A program made the translations under genes and the position numbers. From contig DEBO01000166.1 in the NCBI GenBank assembly GCA_002348585.1, positions 1-15,267 of the forward strand: a stretch of DNA of 15,267 nt, given 5' to 3'. This stretch comes from Alphaproteobacteria bacterium UBA2954 (GTDB taxonomy: Bacteria > Pseudomonadota > Alphaproteobacteria > Puniceispirillales > Puniceispirillaceae). The notes below the pieces were generated by a model. The model did not search any database. It was given only the letters and a program-made list of their open reading frames with translations, and had not been told where the DNA came from. Below are positions 8,483 to 15,267 of the stretch, piece by piece; position 1 is the stretch's first letter, and the number at the start of each line of letters is the position of its first letter.

Positions 8483-9484
8483 ATGACAGAATCGACATTT
8501 CCAAACCTTCGTATGAGACGCCTGCGAAAGTCTGCCTTTATTCGTGATTTAGTGCAGGAGCAGCGTTTACACAGCTCTGATTTAATCTGGCCGCTCTTTA
8601 TTTGTGAGGGCGAAAATATCACAGAAGACGTCGCTAGCATGCCGGATGTGAAACGCTATTCAATAGACCGAATTGTGGAGCTGGCGAGGACAGCAACTGA
8701 GCTCAACATTCCTGCCATCGCATTGTTTCCGAAGACACCTGAAAAGCTAAAAGATGCCGCCGGCAGTGAGGCACTAAACGACCAGAATCTAGTTTGTCAG
8801 GCTGTGCGTGCTGTAAAAGCAGCCTGCCCGAAACTGGGGATTGTATGTGATATAGCACTTGATCCTTATACAGATCACGGTCATGACGGTATGCTTGATG
8901 AACAGGGCAGAATTGTGAATGATGGAACCGTCGACAAGCTAGTTCAACAGGCCAGAATTCTGGCTGCAGCAGGCTGCGATATTATTGCCCCTTCAGATAT
9001 GATGGATGGCCGAGTTGGAGCCATCCGTTCTATGTTGGAAACAGATGGATATGCAGATATAATTATTCTGTCTTATGCCGCAAAATATGCTTCTGCCTTC
9101 TATGGCCCTTTCAGAGACGCTGTTGGGGCAGGCAGGAAACTTGGCGGTGATGATAAAAAAACCTATCAGATGAACCCTGCGAATTCAGATGAGGCCTTGC
9201 GCGAGGTGGCGCTGGATATCGCCGAAGGTGCAGATATGGTGATGGTCAAACCTGGCATTGCCTACCTGGATATAATCAGGCGCGTGTCAGATACCTTTTC
9301 TGTCCCCTGTATCGCCTACCAGGTCTCTGGCGAGTATGCAATGACACAAGCTGCTGTTCAGGCGGGGTGGTTAGATAAGCAAACAGTTGTGTTTGAGAGC
9401 ATGATAGCGTTTAAACGTGCCGGGGCCAGCGGCATTTTGACCTATTTTGCCCCCTATATAGCAGATTGCCTGAACCAGAAATAA
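8483..9484 (+). CDS. hemB: Delta-aminolevulinic acid dehydratase (porphobilinogen synthase)
   Basis: HemB condenses two molecules of 5-aminolevulinate to porphobilinogen, the second common step of tetrapyrrole synthesis, in the cytosol. The 333-residue length is normal. The two active-site lysines are Lys201 (in SYAAKYASAFYGPF) and Lys256 (in VMVKPG). The metal-site segment at 123-136 reads DIALDPYTDHGHDG. The three cysteines of the zinc-type E. coli enzyme are replaced by Ala125, Asp127 and Asp135, as in Mg-dependent enzymes of Pseudomonas and Bradyrhizobium. The ATG at 8483 has a modest AGAGAG ribosome-binding site about 7 nt upstream. The gene is divergent from proS and leads the plus-strand group. 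No hairpin terminator is evident in the 99 nt before the next gene. Confidence 0.97.
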   Translation: MTESTFPNLRMRRLRKSAFIRDLVQEQRLHSSDLIWPLFICEGENITEDVASMPDVKRYSIDRIVELARTATELNIPAIALFPKTPEKLKDAAGSEALNDQNLVCQAVRAVKAACPKLGIVCDIALDPYTDHGHDGMLDEQGRIVNDGTVDKLVQQARILAAAGCDIIAPSDMMDGRVGAIRSMLETDGYADIIILSYAAKYASAFYGPFRDAVGAGRKLGGDDKKTYQMNPANSDEALREVALDIAEGADMVMVKPGIAYLDIIRRVSDTFSVPCIAYQVSGEYAMTQAAVQAGWLDKQTVVFESMIAFKRAGASGILTYFAPYIADCLNQK

Positions 9485-9583
9485 ATTGGTTAGCATTTCT
9501 GAAATAAAATAGGTCGGAATATTTATAAGAACTAATCCGCACTCGTTAGCTTCTATTATTCGGCACCGCTAAAGGAGACTGCT

Positions 9584-10837
9584 ATGAATTGCCTATCACC
9601 AGATGATATTTATGCCGCTGCAAAACAGCTGTCTAGCAAAATTATAAACACCCCAACACTTCCAGCTCCAGCTCTATCTCAGCTTTTGGGATGCGAATTA
9701 TATCTGAAACATGAGCAGCTGCAGCATACCTCATCTTTTAAAGCTCGTGGTGCTTACCTTGCCATATTAGCCCTGTCTGACGCTGAGCGCGCGCAGGGTG
9801 TGATCACTATGTCAGCTGGTAATCACGCACAAGCAGTTGCTTATCATGCACAGAAATTAAATATTCATGCTACAATCGTAATGCCCAGGCAGACCCCCTT
9901 TGCCAAGATTGAGAGGACCCGCGCTTTTGGGGCAGAAATTGTGTTAGAAGGACGCAACCTTAATGAATGCGAAAAGACCGTAGCGCAGCTGCAAAGGCAA
10001 CATGGCTACAGCCTCATTCATCCTTATAACGATGCGCATGTCATCCGCGGTCAAGGAACAGTCGGCCTTGAAATTCTAGACAGCGTTCCTGATTTAGACT
10101 GTCTTGTTGTTCCTATTGGCGGAGGCGGCTTAATCGGTGGCATTTCACTAATTGCGAAATCCATAAAGCCAGATATTGAAGTGATTGGCGTAGAAGCGGA
10201 ACTTTATGCATCTATGTACCAAACCTTGAACGGGAAGCCGCTGGCTGTTGGCGGGGAGACAATCGCGGAGGGGATCGCTGTCAAGATGCCAGGCGCCCTC
10301 ACTGTGCCTCTGGCAAAAGCCTATGTTGATAATATTCTGTTGGTTACAGAACAGCAGTTAGAGTGGGCCGTGGGCGCGCTCGCAGAACAGCAAAGGATTA
10401 TTGCTGAAGGTGCGGGGGCGGCAGGCATTGCTGCCCTGTACGGCTATCGGCAGAAATTTGTTGGCAAAAAAGTTGGTGTTGTTATTTGTGGCGGAAATAT
10501 TGATATGCGGCTTCTGGGGACCATTTTGAAACGCAACATGATGTCAGATGGACGTTTGGTTAGGTTGCGGATTGATATTTCTGACGAGCCAGGTATGCTA
10601 GCTTCTATTTCTGAGGCGATCGCGGAATCTCGGGGAAATATTGTGGAAATTTATCATCAACGAATGTTCTATGATGTACCGGCAAAATTAGCTAAAATAG
10701 ATGCCGTTGTTGATACCAGAGGCCAAGCACACGTAGAAGAAATCATTGCTGCTTTAATGGCCAGGCATTTTAGCGTGTCCATCATTGATGAGCAATCATC
10801 TCGAGAAAGAGCTTACTCGCCTGTTGGAAAAGCGTGA
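9584..10837 (+). CDS. Threonine ammonia-lyase (threonine dehydratase) with one ACT domain
   Basis: This PLP enzyme deaminates L-threonine to 2-oxobutanoate, the first step toward isoleucine, and usually also accepts serine. The 417-residue protein has the fold-type II catalytic domain: the PLP lysine Lys53 in SSFKARGA, SAGNHAQ at 77-83, the phosphate-binding glycine loop GGGGLIGG at 179-186, and ICGGNID at 301-307. A single C-terminal ACT domain covers about 325-402, beginning RLRIDISDEPGMLASI. E. coli biosynthetic IlvA has about 514 residues and two ACT-like modules, and catabolic TdcB has none; this is the intermediate one-ACT form. Whether it is feedback-inhibited by isoleucine cannot be told, so I give no ilvA or tdcB symbol. 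The ATG at 9584 has a strong AAGGAG 6 nt upstream. No clear promoter is seen in 9485-9583. Confidence 0.94.
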   Translation: MNCLSPDDIYAAAKQLSSKIINTPTLPAPALSQLLGCELYLKHEQLQHTSSFKARGAYLAILALSDAERAQGVITMSAGNHAQAVAYHAQKLNIHATIVMPRQTPFAKIERTRAFGAEIVLEGRNLNECEKTVAQLQRQHGYSLIHPYNDAHVIRGQGTVGLEILDSVPDLDCLVVPIGGGGLIGGISLIAKSIKPDIEVIGVEAELYASMYQTLNGKPLAVGGETIAEGIAVKMPGALTVPLAKAYVDNILLVTEQQLEWAVGALAEQQRIIAEGAGAAGIAALYGYRQKFVGKKVGVVICGGNIDMRLLGTILKRNMMSDGRLVRLRIDISDEPGMLASISEAIAESRGNIVEIYHQRMFYDVPAKLAKIDAVVDTRGQAHVEEIIAALMARHFSVSIIDEQSSRERAYSPVGKA

Positions 10838-10879
10838 TAATCTCTTGTAAATATCACAAAATTGCCTGACACTAGAAGC

Positions 10880-11599
10880 ATGGACCAGGCTAAATCGATT
10901 TTTAATAATTTGCCCTTAAGGCTGCGTGTAACCCGCAGCCAAAAATGCGCTTATTTGTTAGATCAGACAGAACAACGACTAGCAACAGATATATCTGAAC
11001 ATCCTGAGACACATGACAGGCTTGCTGAAACTGGCTTCAGACGCGTCGAAAATTGGGTGTACAAGCCTGCCTGCCCAAATTGCAATGCCTGTCAGCCCAT
11101 TCGGGTGAAAGCAGAACAATTCAAACCTTCACGGAACATCGCACGTATTCAAGCTACAAACAGAGATTTAAGGCGTAATCTATCTGCGGGTAGGTTAGGT
11201 CTTGATCATTATAATGTGTTTCAAAGCTACCTTGGCCAAAGACATGAAGATGGTCAAATGTCCAGTATGAGTTTTGATGAATTTTCTGCTATGATCCTAA
11301 ATAGCCCTATTGATACAATGTTGACTGAATACGTGGATTCAGAAGACAGATTAATGGGCTGTATACTGGTTGACAGACAACGTGATGGGCTCAGCGCAGT
11401 ATATAGTTTTTTTCGGCCAGAAGAGAAAAAACGCTCATTAGGTAGCTTCATGATTGTTGATCTGATCGACAGATGCAATGAAATTGGCCTTCCTTATGTT
11501 TATCTGGGCTATTATATCGAACAAAGTCGAAAAATGTCTTACAAGACTCGGTTCAGACCTTATCAGATATTCAGTGATGGGATCTGGCGGGATCAATAG
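10880..11599 (+). CDS. bpt: Aspartate/glutamate leucyltransferase (leucyl-tRNA-protein transferase, Bpt)
   Basis: Bpt transfers leucine from Leu-tRNA to proteins with N-terminal Asp or Glu, marking them for the ClpS/ClpAP N-degron pathway. The 239-residue product belongs to the arginyl/leucyl-transferase (ATE) family. Its N-terminal domain has the signature RRVENWVYKPACPNCNAC with Cys65, Cys68 and Cys71, and a GNAT-like C-terminal domain ends SYKTRFRPYQIF. The length matches bacterial Bpt. The start is uncertain: neither the ATG at 10880 nor the in-frame TTG at 10862 has a good ribosome-binding site. ATG was chosen because it is the stronger codon and the extra six residues have no family support. 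The gene follows the threonine ammonia-lyase by 42 nt and converges on parC. Substrate specificity (Asp/Glu versus eukaryotic-type Arg transfer) is inferred from the family. Confidence 0.92.
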   Translation: MDQAKSIFNNLPLRLRVTRSQKCAYLLDQTEQRLATDISEHPETHDRLAETGFRRVENWVYKPACPNCNACQPIRVKAEQFKPSRNIARIQATNRDLRRNLSAGRLGLDHYNVFQSYLGQRHEDGQMSSMSFDEFSAMILNSPIDTMLTEYVDSEDRLMGCILVDRQRDGLSAVYSFFRPEEKKRSLGSFMIVDLIDRCNEIGLPYVYLGYYIEQSRKMSYKTRFRPYQIFSDGIWRDQ

Positions 11600-11619
11600 T
11601 TTTCTTTTGCAAACGTAGT

Positions 11620-13833
11620 TCAGGTGAACCGGGCAGGGCGCGGAAAGCCTATTGGCGGCATCCGCCCGGTACTACCGCGTCGCCCTTGCCAAGCAAGCAA
11701 ATCTGTTTCAGTGCGGGTCCTTTCGCCCATCTTCCATGACAAGCCGTTTGCAAGGCTAAATGTTTTAACATCAGCAAGAGTTCCATCTTTAAAGCGTTGC
11801 AGAATGACGCCTTTGCCTCTAGTCATTTCAGGAATTTCATTCAAAGGGAAAATCAATAGCCGTCTGTTTTGGCCAACTACTGCAGCATGGTCCCCTACCA
11901 CGGGACAACAGGCCACCGCCCGTGCGCCCAAGGGCAGGTTGAGGACCTGTTTTCCACTGCGAGTTTGGGCCAATGCGCTGCCGATATCAACAATAAGCCC
12001 ATGTCCCTTATCTGACGCAACCAGCAATTTACCTTTTCTAACTTTAATAATGTTCACAAGCGAAACATCAGCCGGGACATCCATCATCAGGCTGAGCGGC
12101 TCACCAAAACCACGTCCCTTTGGCAGTTTATCGCATCCTAACGTGTAAAACCGCCCATTCTCAGCAAAAACTAAAAGCTTATCTGTGGTTTCAGCATGTA
12201 GTGCGAAGCGTGCCCCATCACCATCCTTAAATTTAAATTGTGCATTCAGATCAAGATGCCCTTTCATGGCCCTGACCCACCCTTTTTCTGAGCAGATAAC
12301 TGTTATGGGCTCTTTTTCAATTAGTAATTCTGTCACATCAATATCTACGGTTGGAGCATCAGAGAGTGTGGTGCGACGCTGGTCAGTTTTTAAAAAATCA
12401 GCACGCATAGATTTTACCTGAGCTGATACAGCCTCCCATTGCTCTTCTTCATCTCTAAGCAGATGTTTCAAATTCTTCTGTTCAGCCAAAAGGGAATCAC
12501 GTTCAGTGCGCAATACCTCTTCTTCTAATCGCCGAAGAGACCTTAACCGCATATCCAAAATCGCATTGGCCTGAACTTCACTTAACGAAAAGCGGCGCCT
12601 TAACTCATCACGCGGATGGTCTGTTTCCCTGATGATGGTAATGACCTCATCGAGGTTTAAAAATACAACGATATACCCTTCAAGAATTTCAAGTCTGCGC
12701 TCTATTTTGCCTAAACGATATTTACTGCGGCGCATTAGAACATTTCTGCGGTGCAAGAGCCATTCCGTTAGTGCCTCTTTAAGCGATAACACAGATGGCC
12801 GCCCATTACTGTCCAATACATTTAAATTAAGCGAAACCCGGGTCTCCAGATCAGTTAATTTGAACAGACTCTCCATTACGGCCTTTGGGTCAAGTCGGCG
12901 CGATTTAGGCTCTAAAACAACCCTAATATCCTCAGCAGATTCATCTCGTATATCTGCAAGAACAGGCAACTTTTTAGCCTGCAGCATTTCAGCCATTTTT
13001 TCAATCAGTCTTGATTTCTGAATCTGGTAAGGAATCTCGGTTATTACAATTTGCCAGGCGCCACCCTTATCTTTTTCAACATTCCAGCGAGCACGCAGGC
13101 GAAAGCCCCCCCGGCCAATTGCATAGGCCTGTCTTATTTGTTCCAATGGCTCAACCAGAATTCCGCCCGTTGGCAAATCAGGTCCCTTCACATAATTCAA
13201 CAACGTATCAACTGAAGCATTTGGATACTTGATGAGATGTAAGGCTGCGTCAGCCAATTCAACAACGTTATGAGGTGGGATTGCTGTGGCCATTCCAACA
13301 GCTATGCCTTGTGCGCCATTAGCCAGCAAATTTGGAAATCCACCAGGAAGAAGAACTGGCTCCTCTGCCTCACCATCATAGGTCGCCCTGAAATCTACGG
13401 CATCTTCATCGATACCATCCAGCAAAAGCTTTGCCACATTCGTCATTCGGGCCTCTGTATAGCGCATTGCAGCAGCGTTATCTCCGTCAATATTACCAAA
13501 ATTACCTTGCCCATCTACTAGTTGGTAACGCATGGCAAAATCCTGTGCCAACCTGACCATGGCATCATAGATGGCTGCATCACCATGTGGATGGAACTTA
13601 CCCATTACGTCACCAACCACACGTGCAGATTTTTTGAAGCCTTGATCGGGATCTAATTTTAGCTGACGCATAGCAAATAAGAGCCGCCGGTGCACAGGTT
13701 TCAATCCATCACGCACATCAGGCAAGGACCGCGATGTAATTGTTGAAAGGGCATAAGCAAGATAGCGTTCGGACAAAGCCGCAGAAAATTGTGTTTTCAG
13801 TAACTGTTCCTGGTGCAGAATATCTTCCGACAT
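11620..13833 (-). CDS. parC: DNA topoisomerase IV subunit A
   Basis: ParC is the DNA-cleaving subunit of topoisomerase IV, which with ParE unlinks replicated chromosomes. The 737-residue protein has the type IIA breakage-reunion domain, starting LSERYLAYALSTITSRSLPD, with catalytic Tyr125 in MRYTEAR, GFPNLLANGAQGIAVGM, a coiled-coil tower region near 360-460, and a C-terminal beta-propeller. The GyrA box (QRRGGKG type) is absent, and the C terminus GRMPPIGFPRPARF is typical of alphaproteobacterial ParC, so this is ParC and not GyrA. The quinolone-determining segment reads HPHGDAAIYDAM, with Ala86 and Asp90 at the positions of E. coli Ser80 and Glu84. The frame is open to a TTG at 13854. The ATG at 13833 is preferred because GAGGA lies 4 nt before it and MSEDIL fits the family. 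The gene lies 87 nt after recO. Confidence 0.96.
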   Translation of the reverse strand: MSEDILHQEQLLKTQFSAALSERYLAYALSTITSRSLPDVRDGLKPVHRRLLFAMRQLKLDPDQGFKKSARVVGDVMGKFHPHGDAAIYDAMVRLAQDFAMRYQLVDGQGNFGNIDGDNAAAMRYTEARMTNVAKLLLDGIDEDAVDFRATYDGEAEEPVLLPGGFPNLLANGAQGIAVGMATAIPPHNVVELADAALHLIKYPNASVDTLLNYVKGPDLPTGGILVEPLEQIRQAYAIGRGGFRLRARWNVEKDKGGAWQIVITEIPYQIQKSRLIEKMAEMLQAKKLPVLADIRDESAEDIRVVLEPKSRRLDPKAVMESLFKLTDLETRVSLNLNVLDSNGRPSVLSLKEALTEWLLHRRNVLMRRSKYRLGKIERRLEILEGYIVVFLNLDEVITIIRETDHPRDELRRRFSLSEVQANAILDMRLRSLRRLEEEVLRTERDSLLAEQKNLKHLLRDEEEQWEAVSAQVKSMRADFLKTDQRRTTLSDAPTVDIDVTELLIEKEPITVICSEKGWVRAMKGHLDLNAQFKFKDGDGARFALHAETTDKLLVFAENGRFYTLGCDKLPKGRGFGEPLSLMMDVPADVSLVNIIKVRKGKLLVASDKGHGLIVDIGSALAQTRSGKQVLNLPLGARAVACCPVVGDHAAVVGQNRRLLIFPLNEIPEMTRGKGVILQRFKDGTLADVKTFSLANGLSWKMGERTRTETDLLAWQGRRGSTGRMPPIGFPRPARFT

Positions 13834-13837
13834 GGCG

Positions 13838-13842
13838 TCCTC
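13838..13842 (-). promoter_or_regulatory. Ribosome-binding site that supports the parC ATG start
   Basis: GAGGA on the minus strand lies 4 nt before the ATG at 13833, a little close but the only good site. The upstream TTG at 13854 lies within the short hairpin at 13853-13869 and has no such site. Confidence 0.5.
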
Positions 13843-13852
13843 ATGGCAAATC

Positions 13853-13869
13853 AACAGGCGGCACCTGTT
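13853..13869 (-). other. Short stem-loop in the recO-parC gap
   Basis: On the minus strand AACAGG-TGCCG-CCTGTT can form a 6-bp hairpin with a 5-nt loop, ending about 20 nt before the parC ATG. No run of T follows it, so it is not an intrinsic terminator. It could affect parC translation or be chance. Confidence 0.3.
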
Positions 13870-13896
13870 TCAGCTAAAGTCTACAAAATATGGTAG

Positions 13897-13914
13897 GGCA
13901 CTGAATTCTGTGCC
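13897..13914 (-). other. Near-perfect 18-bp palindrome just after recO
   Basis: The minus strand reads GGCACAGAATTCAGTGCC, which is symmetric at 16 of 18 positions around a GAATTC centre. It starts 6 nt after the recO stop. It could be a 5-bp hairpin or a protein-binding dyad. It lacks the following T tract of an intrinsic terminator. Confidence 0.35.
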
Positions 13915-13920
13915 TCTATA

Positions 13921-14673
13921 TCATGTGATGTTATAGCGTTTAGATACTAAATGCGCCAGCCTCAAACGTGCGACAGGTAACTCTTTATGGACTAAGTTGA
14001 ATACGCGGTTGGATACAAAATGCCCGGTCAGGGTCAAACCATCCATCAATGCTGTTTCTGAGAGAGTCTCAGTGGCTGGATCAGGCTGCAAAAAGCACGG
14101 AAGATGAAGCAAGCGATCAGCATAGTCACCTGCATAATCACGGTGCACCGCCCGCCCAGAACGCGGACTGACATAAATCAGAGCGTCTGTCAGACCAGAG
14201 ACAGCGCAGCTTTGTAAATTTAGGCCAAAACCAAGCTGATCCAGAAGATTCATTTCCCATTTCACATAAAAGGCAAGCCAATCCGCCAGATTATCTGCCA
14301 AACAAATAATATCGATCAGAGCTGTTGTTGACTGCCAGACAGAAACATTTGCCTCTCGTTCAGGCAAACTCACATCAAGAATTGCACAGCAAGATGACAG
14401 ACCAGCAAGCTTAAGCGCATCATCTAAAAAGATGGCTGATGGGTTTCTGACCAGCTCGAGCTGATATGTGCCAAGCTGTTCAGATAAGCGCGCTCGCCAT
14501 TGTGCCTGAACCAGATTACCAATTTGCACTGTACCCCTCTTGCTCGCCGTATCATAAGCGTACACAAGACCAGGATGCCGTCCATTTTCCATTGTGAGGA
14601 GGCTGGCAACAGCGTTTCGTTCACCATGCGGACGAATAGATAAGATTATGCCCTCATCAGTCCATTCAGGCAT
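13921..14673 (-). CDS. recO: DNA repair protein RecO
   Basis: RecO works with RecR to displace SSB and load RecA on single-stranded gaps (the RecFOR pathway). From the chosen start the protein has 250 residues, the usual length. The N-terminal OB fold begins MPEWTDEGIILSIRPHGE and continues to ENGRHPGLVYA. The helical C-terminal part contains LLDQLGFGLNLQSCAVSG and LIYVSPRSGRAV, the alphaproteobacterial RecO signature, and ends with ARLRLAHL near the C terminus. The four-cysteine zinc finger of the Deinococcus protein is not evident. The frame is open to a start at 14712, but the ATG at 14671-14673 begins the protein as its relatives do. It overlaps the era stop by 8 nt (ATGCCTGA), implying translational coupling in an era-recO-parC order common in this class. 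Confidence 0.95.
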   Translation of the reverse strand: MPEWTDEGIILSIRPHGERNAVASLLTMENGRHPGLVYAYDTASKRGTVQIGNLVQAQWRARLSEQLGTYQLELVRNPSAIFLDDALKLAGLSSCCAILDVSLPEREANVSVWQSTTALIDIICLADNLADWLAFYVKWEMNLLDQLGFGLNLQSCAVSGLTDALIYVSPRSGRAVHRDYAGDYADRLLHLPCFLQPDPATETLSETALMDGLTLTGHFVSNRVFNLVHKELPVARLRLAHLVSKRYNIT

Positions 14674-15267
14674 TGAAATCCAAATTCCATGCAGAGTACC
14701 TTTTCTTATCATTCATCCAGTCTTTGCGATATTTGACATGGCACATCAGATGAATACGCCGTTCAAGAACCTTTTCTAATTCCTTACGAGCGGCCTGACT
14801 TATCCGTTTTAAAGTTTGCCCCCTCTTTCCTAGCACTATGCCTCTATGCCCTTCTTTAGCAACAAAGACAGATAAACGCACTTCTGCACTACCATCCTCT
14901 CGTTCAACCCAACTCTCACTTTCAACTGTCATCTGATAAGGAAGCTCCTGATGCAAATTCAAAAACAACTTCTCGCGCAGGATTTCAGCGGCTAGGAGAC
15001 GCACAGGCAAATCAGAAAGGTCGCTAGGATCAAACAAATACGGACCTAGAGGCATTTTCTGTGCTAGCCAGGATTTCAAATCTGACAGGCCACTTCCTGT
15101 ATGTGCTGAAATCATGAATACCTTTTCAAAAGAAAACAACTTAGACAGCTCAGCTGTTCTGACTAGAACCTGCTCTGGCGTTGCAAGATCAATTTTGTTT
15201 AAAATCAATGCGGCAGCCTGTTCTTGTTGGACCAGCTTAGCAATAATCATTTTTGTCTCATCATCAA
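14666..15267 (-). CDS. era: GTPase Era, C-terminal part (5' end outside window)
   Basis: Era is an essential GTPase that binds the 3' end of 16S rRNA and takes part in 30S assembly. The 199 complete codons present begin in the GTPase domain just after the G3 region (DDETKMIIAKL) and contain the G4 guanine-specificity motif NKID. SAHTGSGL is at the G5 position. A C-terminal KH domain then follows, with VFVAKEGHRGIVLGKRG and its RNA-binding GKRG loop, and the family ending HVKYRKDW. The P-loop and switch regions lie beyond the window. The frame is open through 15267, so the ATG at 15250 is an internal methionine and not the start. era is upstream of recO with an 8-nt overlap; rnc often precedes it in this class, but that cannot be seen here. 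Confidence 0.96.
   Translation of the reverse strand, partial: DDETKMIIAKLVQQEQAAALILNKIDLATPEQVLVRTAELSKLFSFEKVFMISAHTGSGLSDLKSWLAQKMPLGPYLFDPSDLSDLPVRLLAAEILREKLFLNLHQELPYQMTVESESWVEREDGSAEVRLSVFVAKEGHRGIVLGKRGQTLKRISQAARKELEKVLERRIHLMCHVKYRKDWMNDKKRYSAWNLDFNA

Noticed and set aside
8322..8504. Open frame of about 60 residues on the minus strand between proS and hemB
   Set aside because: It overlaps the hemB start, has no ribosome-binding site and shows no recognizable family; its composition is like noncoding sequence.
9487..9577. TTAGC copies at 9490 and 9546 pairing with GCTAA at 9568, next to the threonine ammonia-lyase ribosome-binding site, as a riboswitch or attenuator
   Set aside because: The stem is only 5 bp with a 17-nt loop, there is no leader peptide rich in Ile, Val, Leu or Thr codons, and no terminator follows.
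11600..11619. Bidirectional terminator between bpt and parC
   Set aside because: The 20-nt gap has a T-rich stretch but no inverted repeat that could form a stem.
1..15267. A novel defence, mobile or biosynthetic system
   Set aside because: All the sequence is accounted for by known housekeeping genes and short gaps; I found no integrase, transposase, repeat array or unknown gene cluster on either strand.

Overview
The window is ordinary alphaproteobacterial chromosome filled with core housekeeping genes. Evidence for the group is the gene order (proS-lolC-lolD-dnaE in one run, era-recO-parC in another), the short bacterial ProS without the editing insertion, a HemB with an aspartate-rich metal site, and an aspartate/glutamate leucyltransferase (Bpt). 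The moderate GC content and individual protein flavour would fit a marine lineage such as SAR116, but that placement is a guess.

Layout. Positions 1-8215 are on the minus strand, read in the order proS, lolC, lolD, dnaE, rpsB, tsf. The first four are packed like an operon: 55 nt between proS and lolC, an 8-nt stop/start overlap between lolC and lolD, and a 4-nt overlap between lolD and dnaE. A 177-nt gap then precedes rpsB. It holds a well-formed candidate RNA leader with a pseudoknot next to the rpsB Shine-Dalgarno sequence. tsf follows rpsB and is cut by the window edge. A 267-nt divergent promoter region (8216-8482) separates proS from the plus-strand genes hemB, a threonine ammonia-lyase and bpt (8483-11599). 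These converge with parC, separated by only 20 nt. The final minus-strand block (11620-15267), in transcription order, is era (5' end missing), recO and parC.

Functions. The genes cover translation (S2, EF-Ts, ProRS), ribosome assembly (Era), outer-membrane lipoprotein sorting (LolCD), chromosome replication (DnaE), recombination repair (RecO), chromosome decatenation (ParC), tetrapyrrole synthesis (HemB), threonine deamination and N-degron tagging (Bpt). I see no mobile element, CRISPR array, phage gene, tRNA or rRNA, and no sign of a novel multi-gene system. The observation most worth following is the rpsB leader; the others are modest notes on starts, overlaps and active-site residues.
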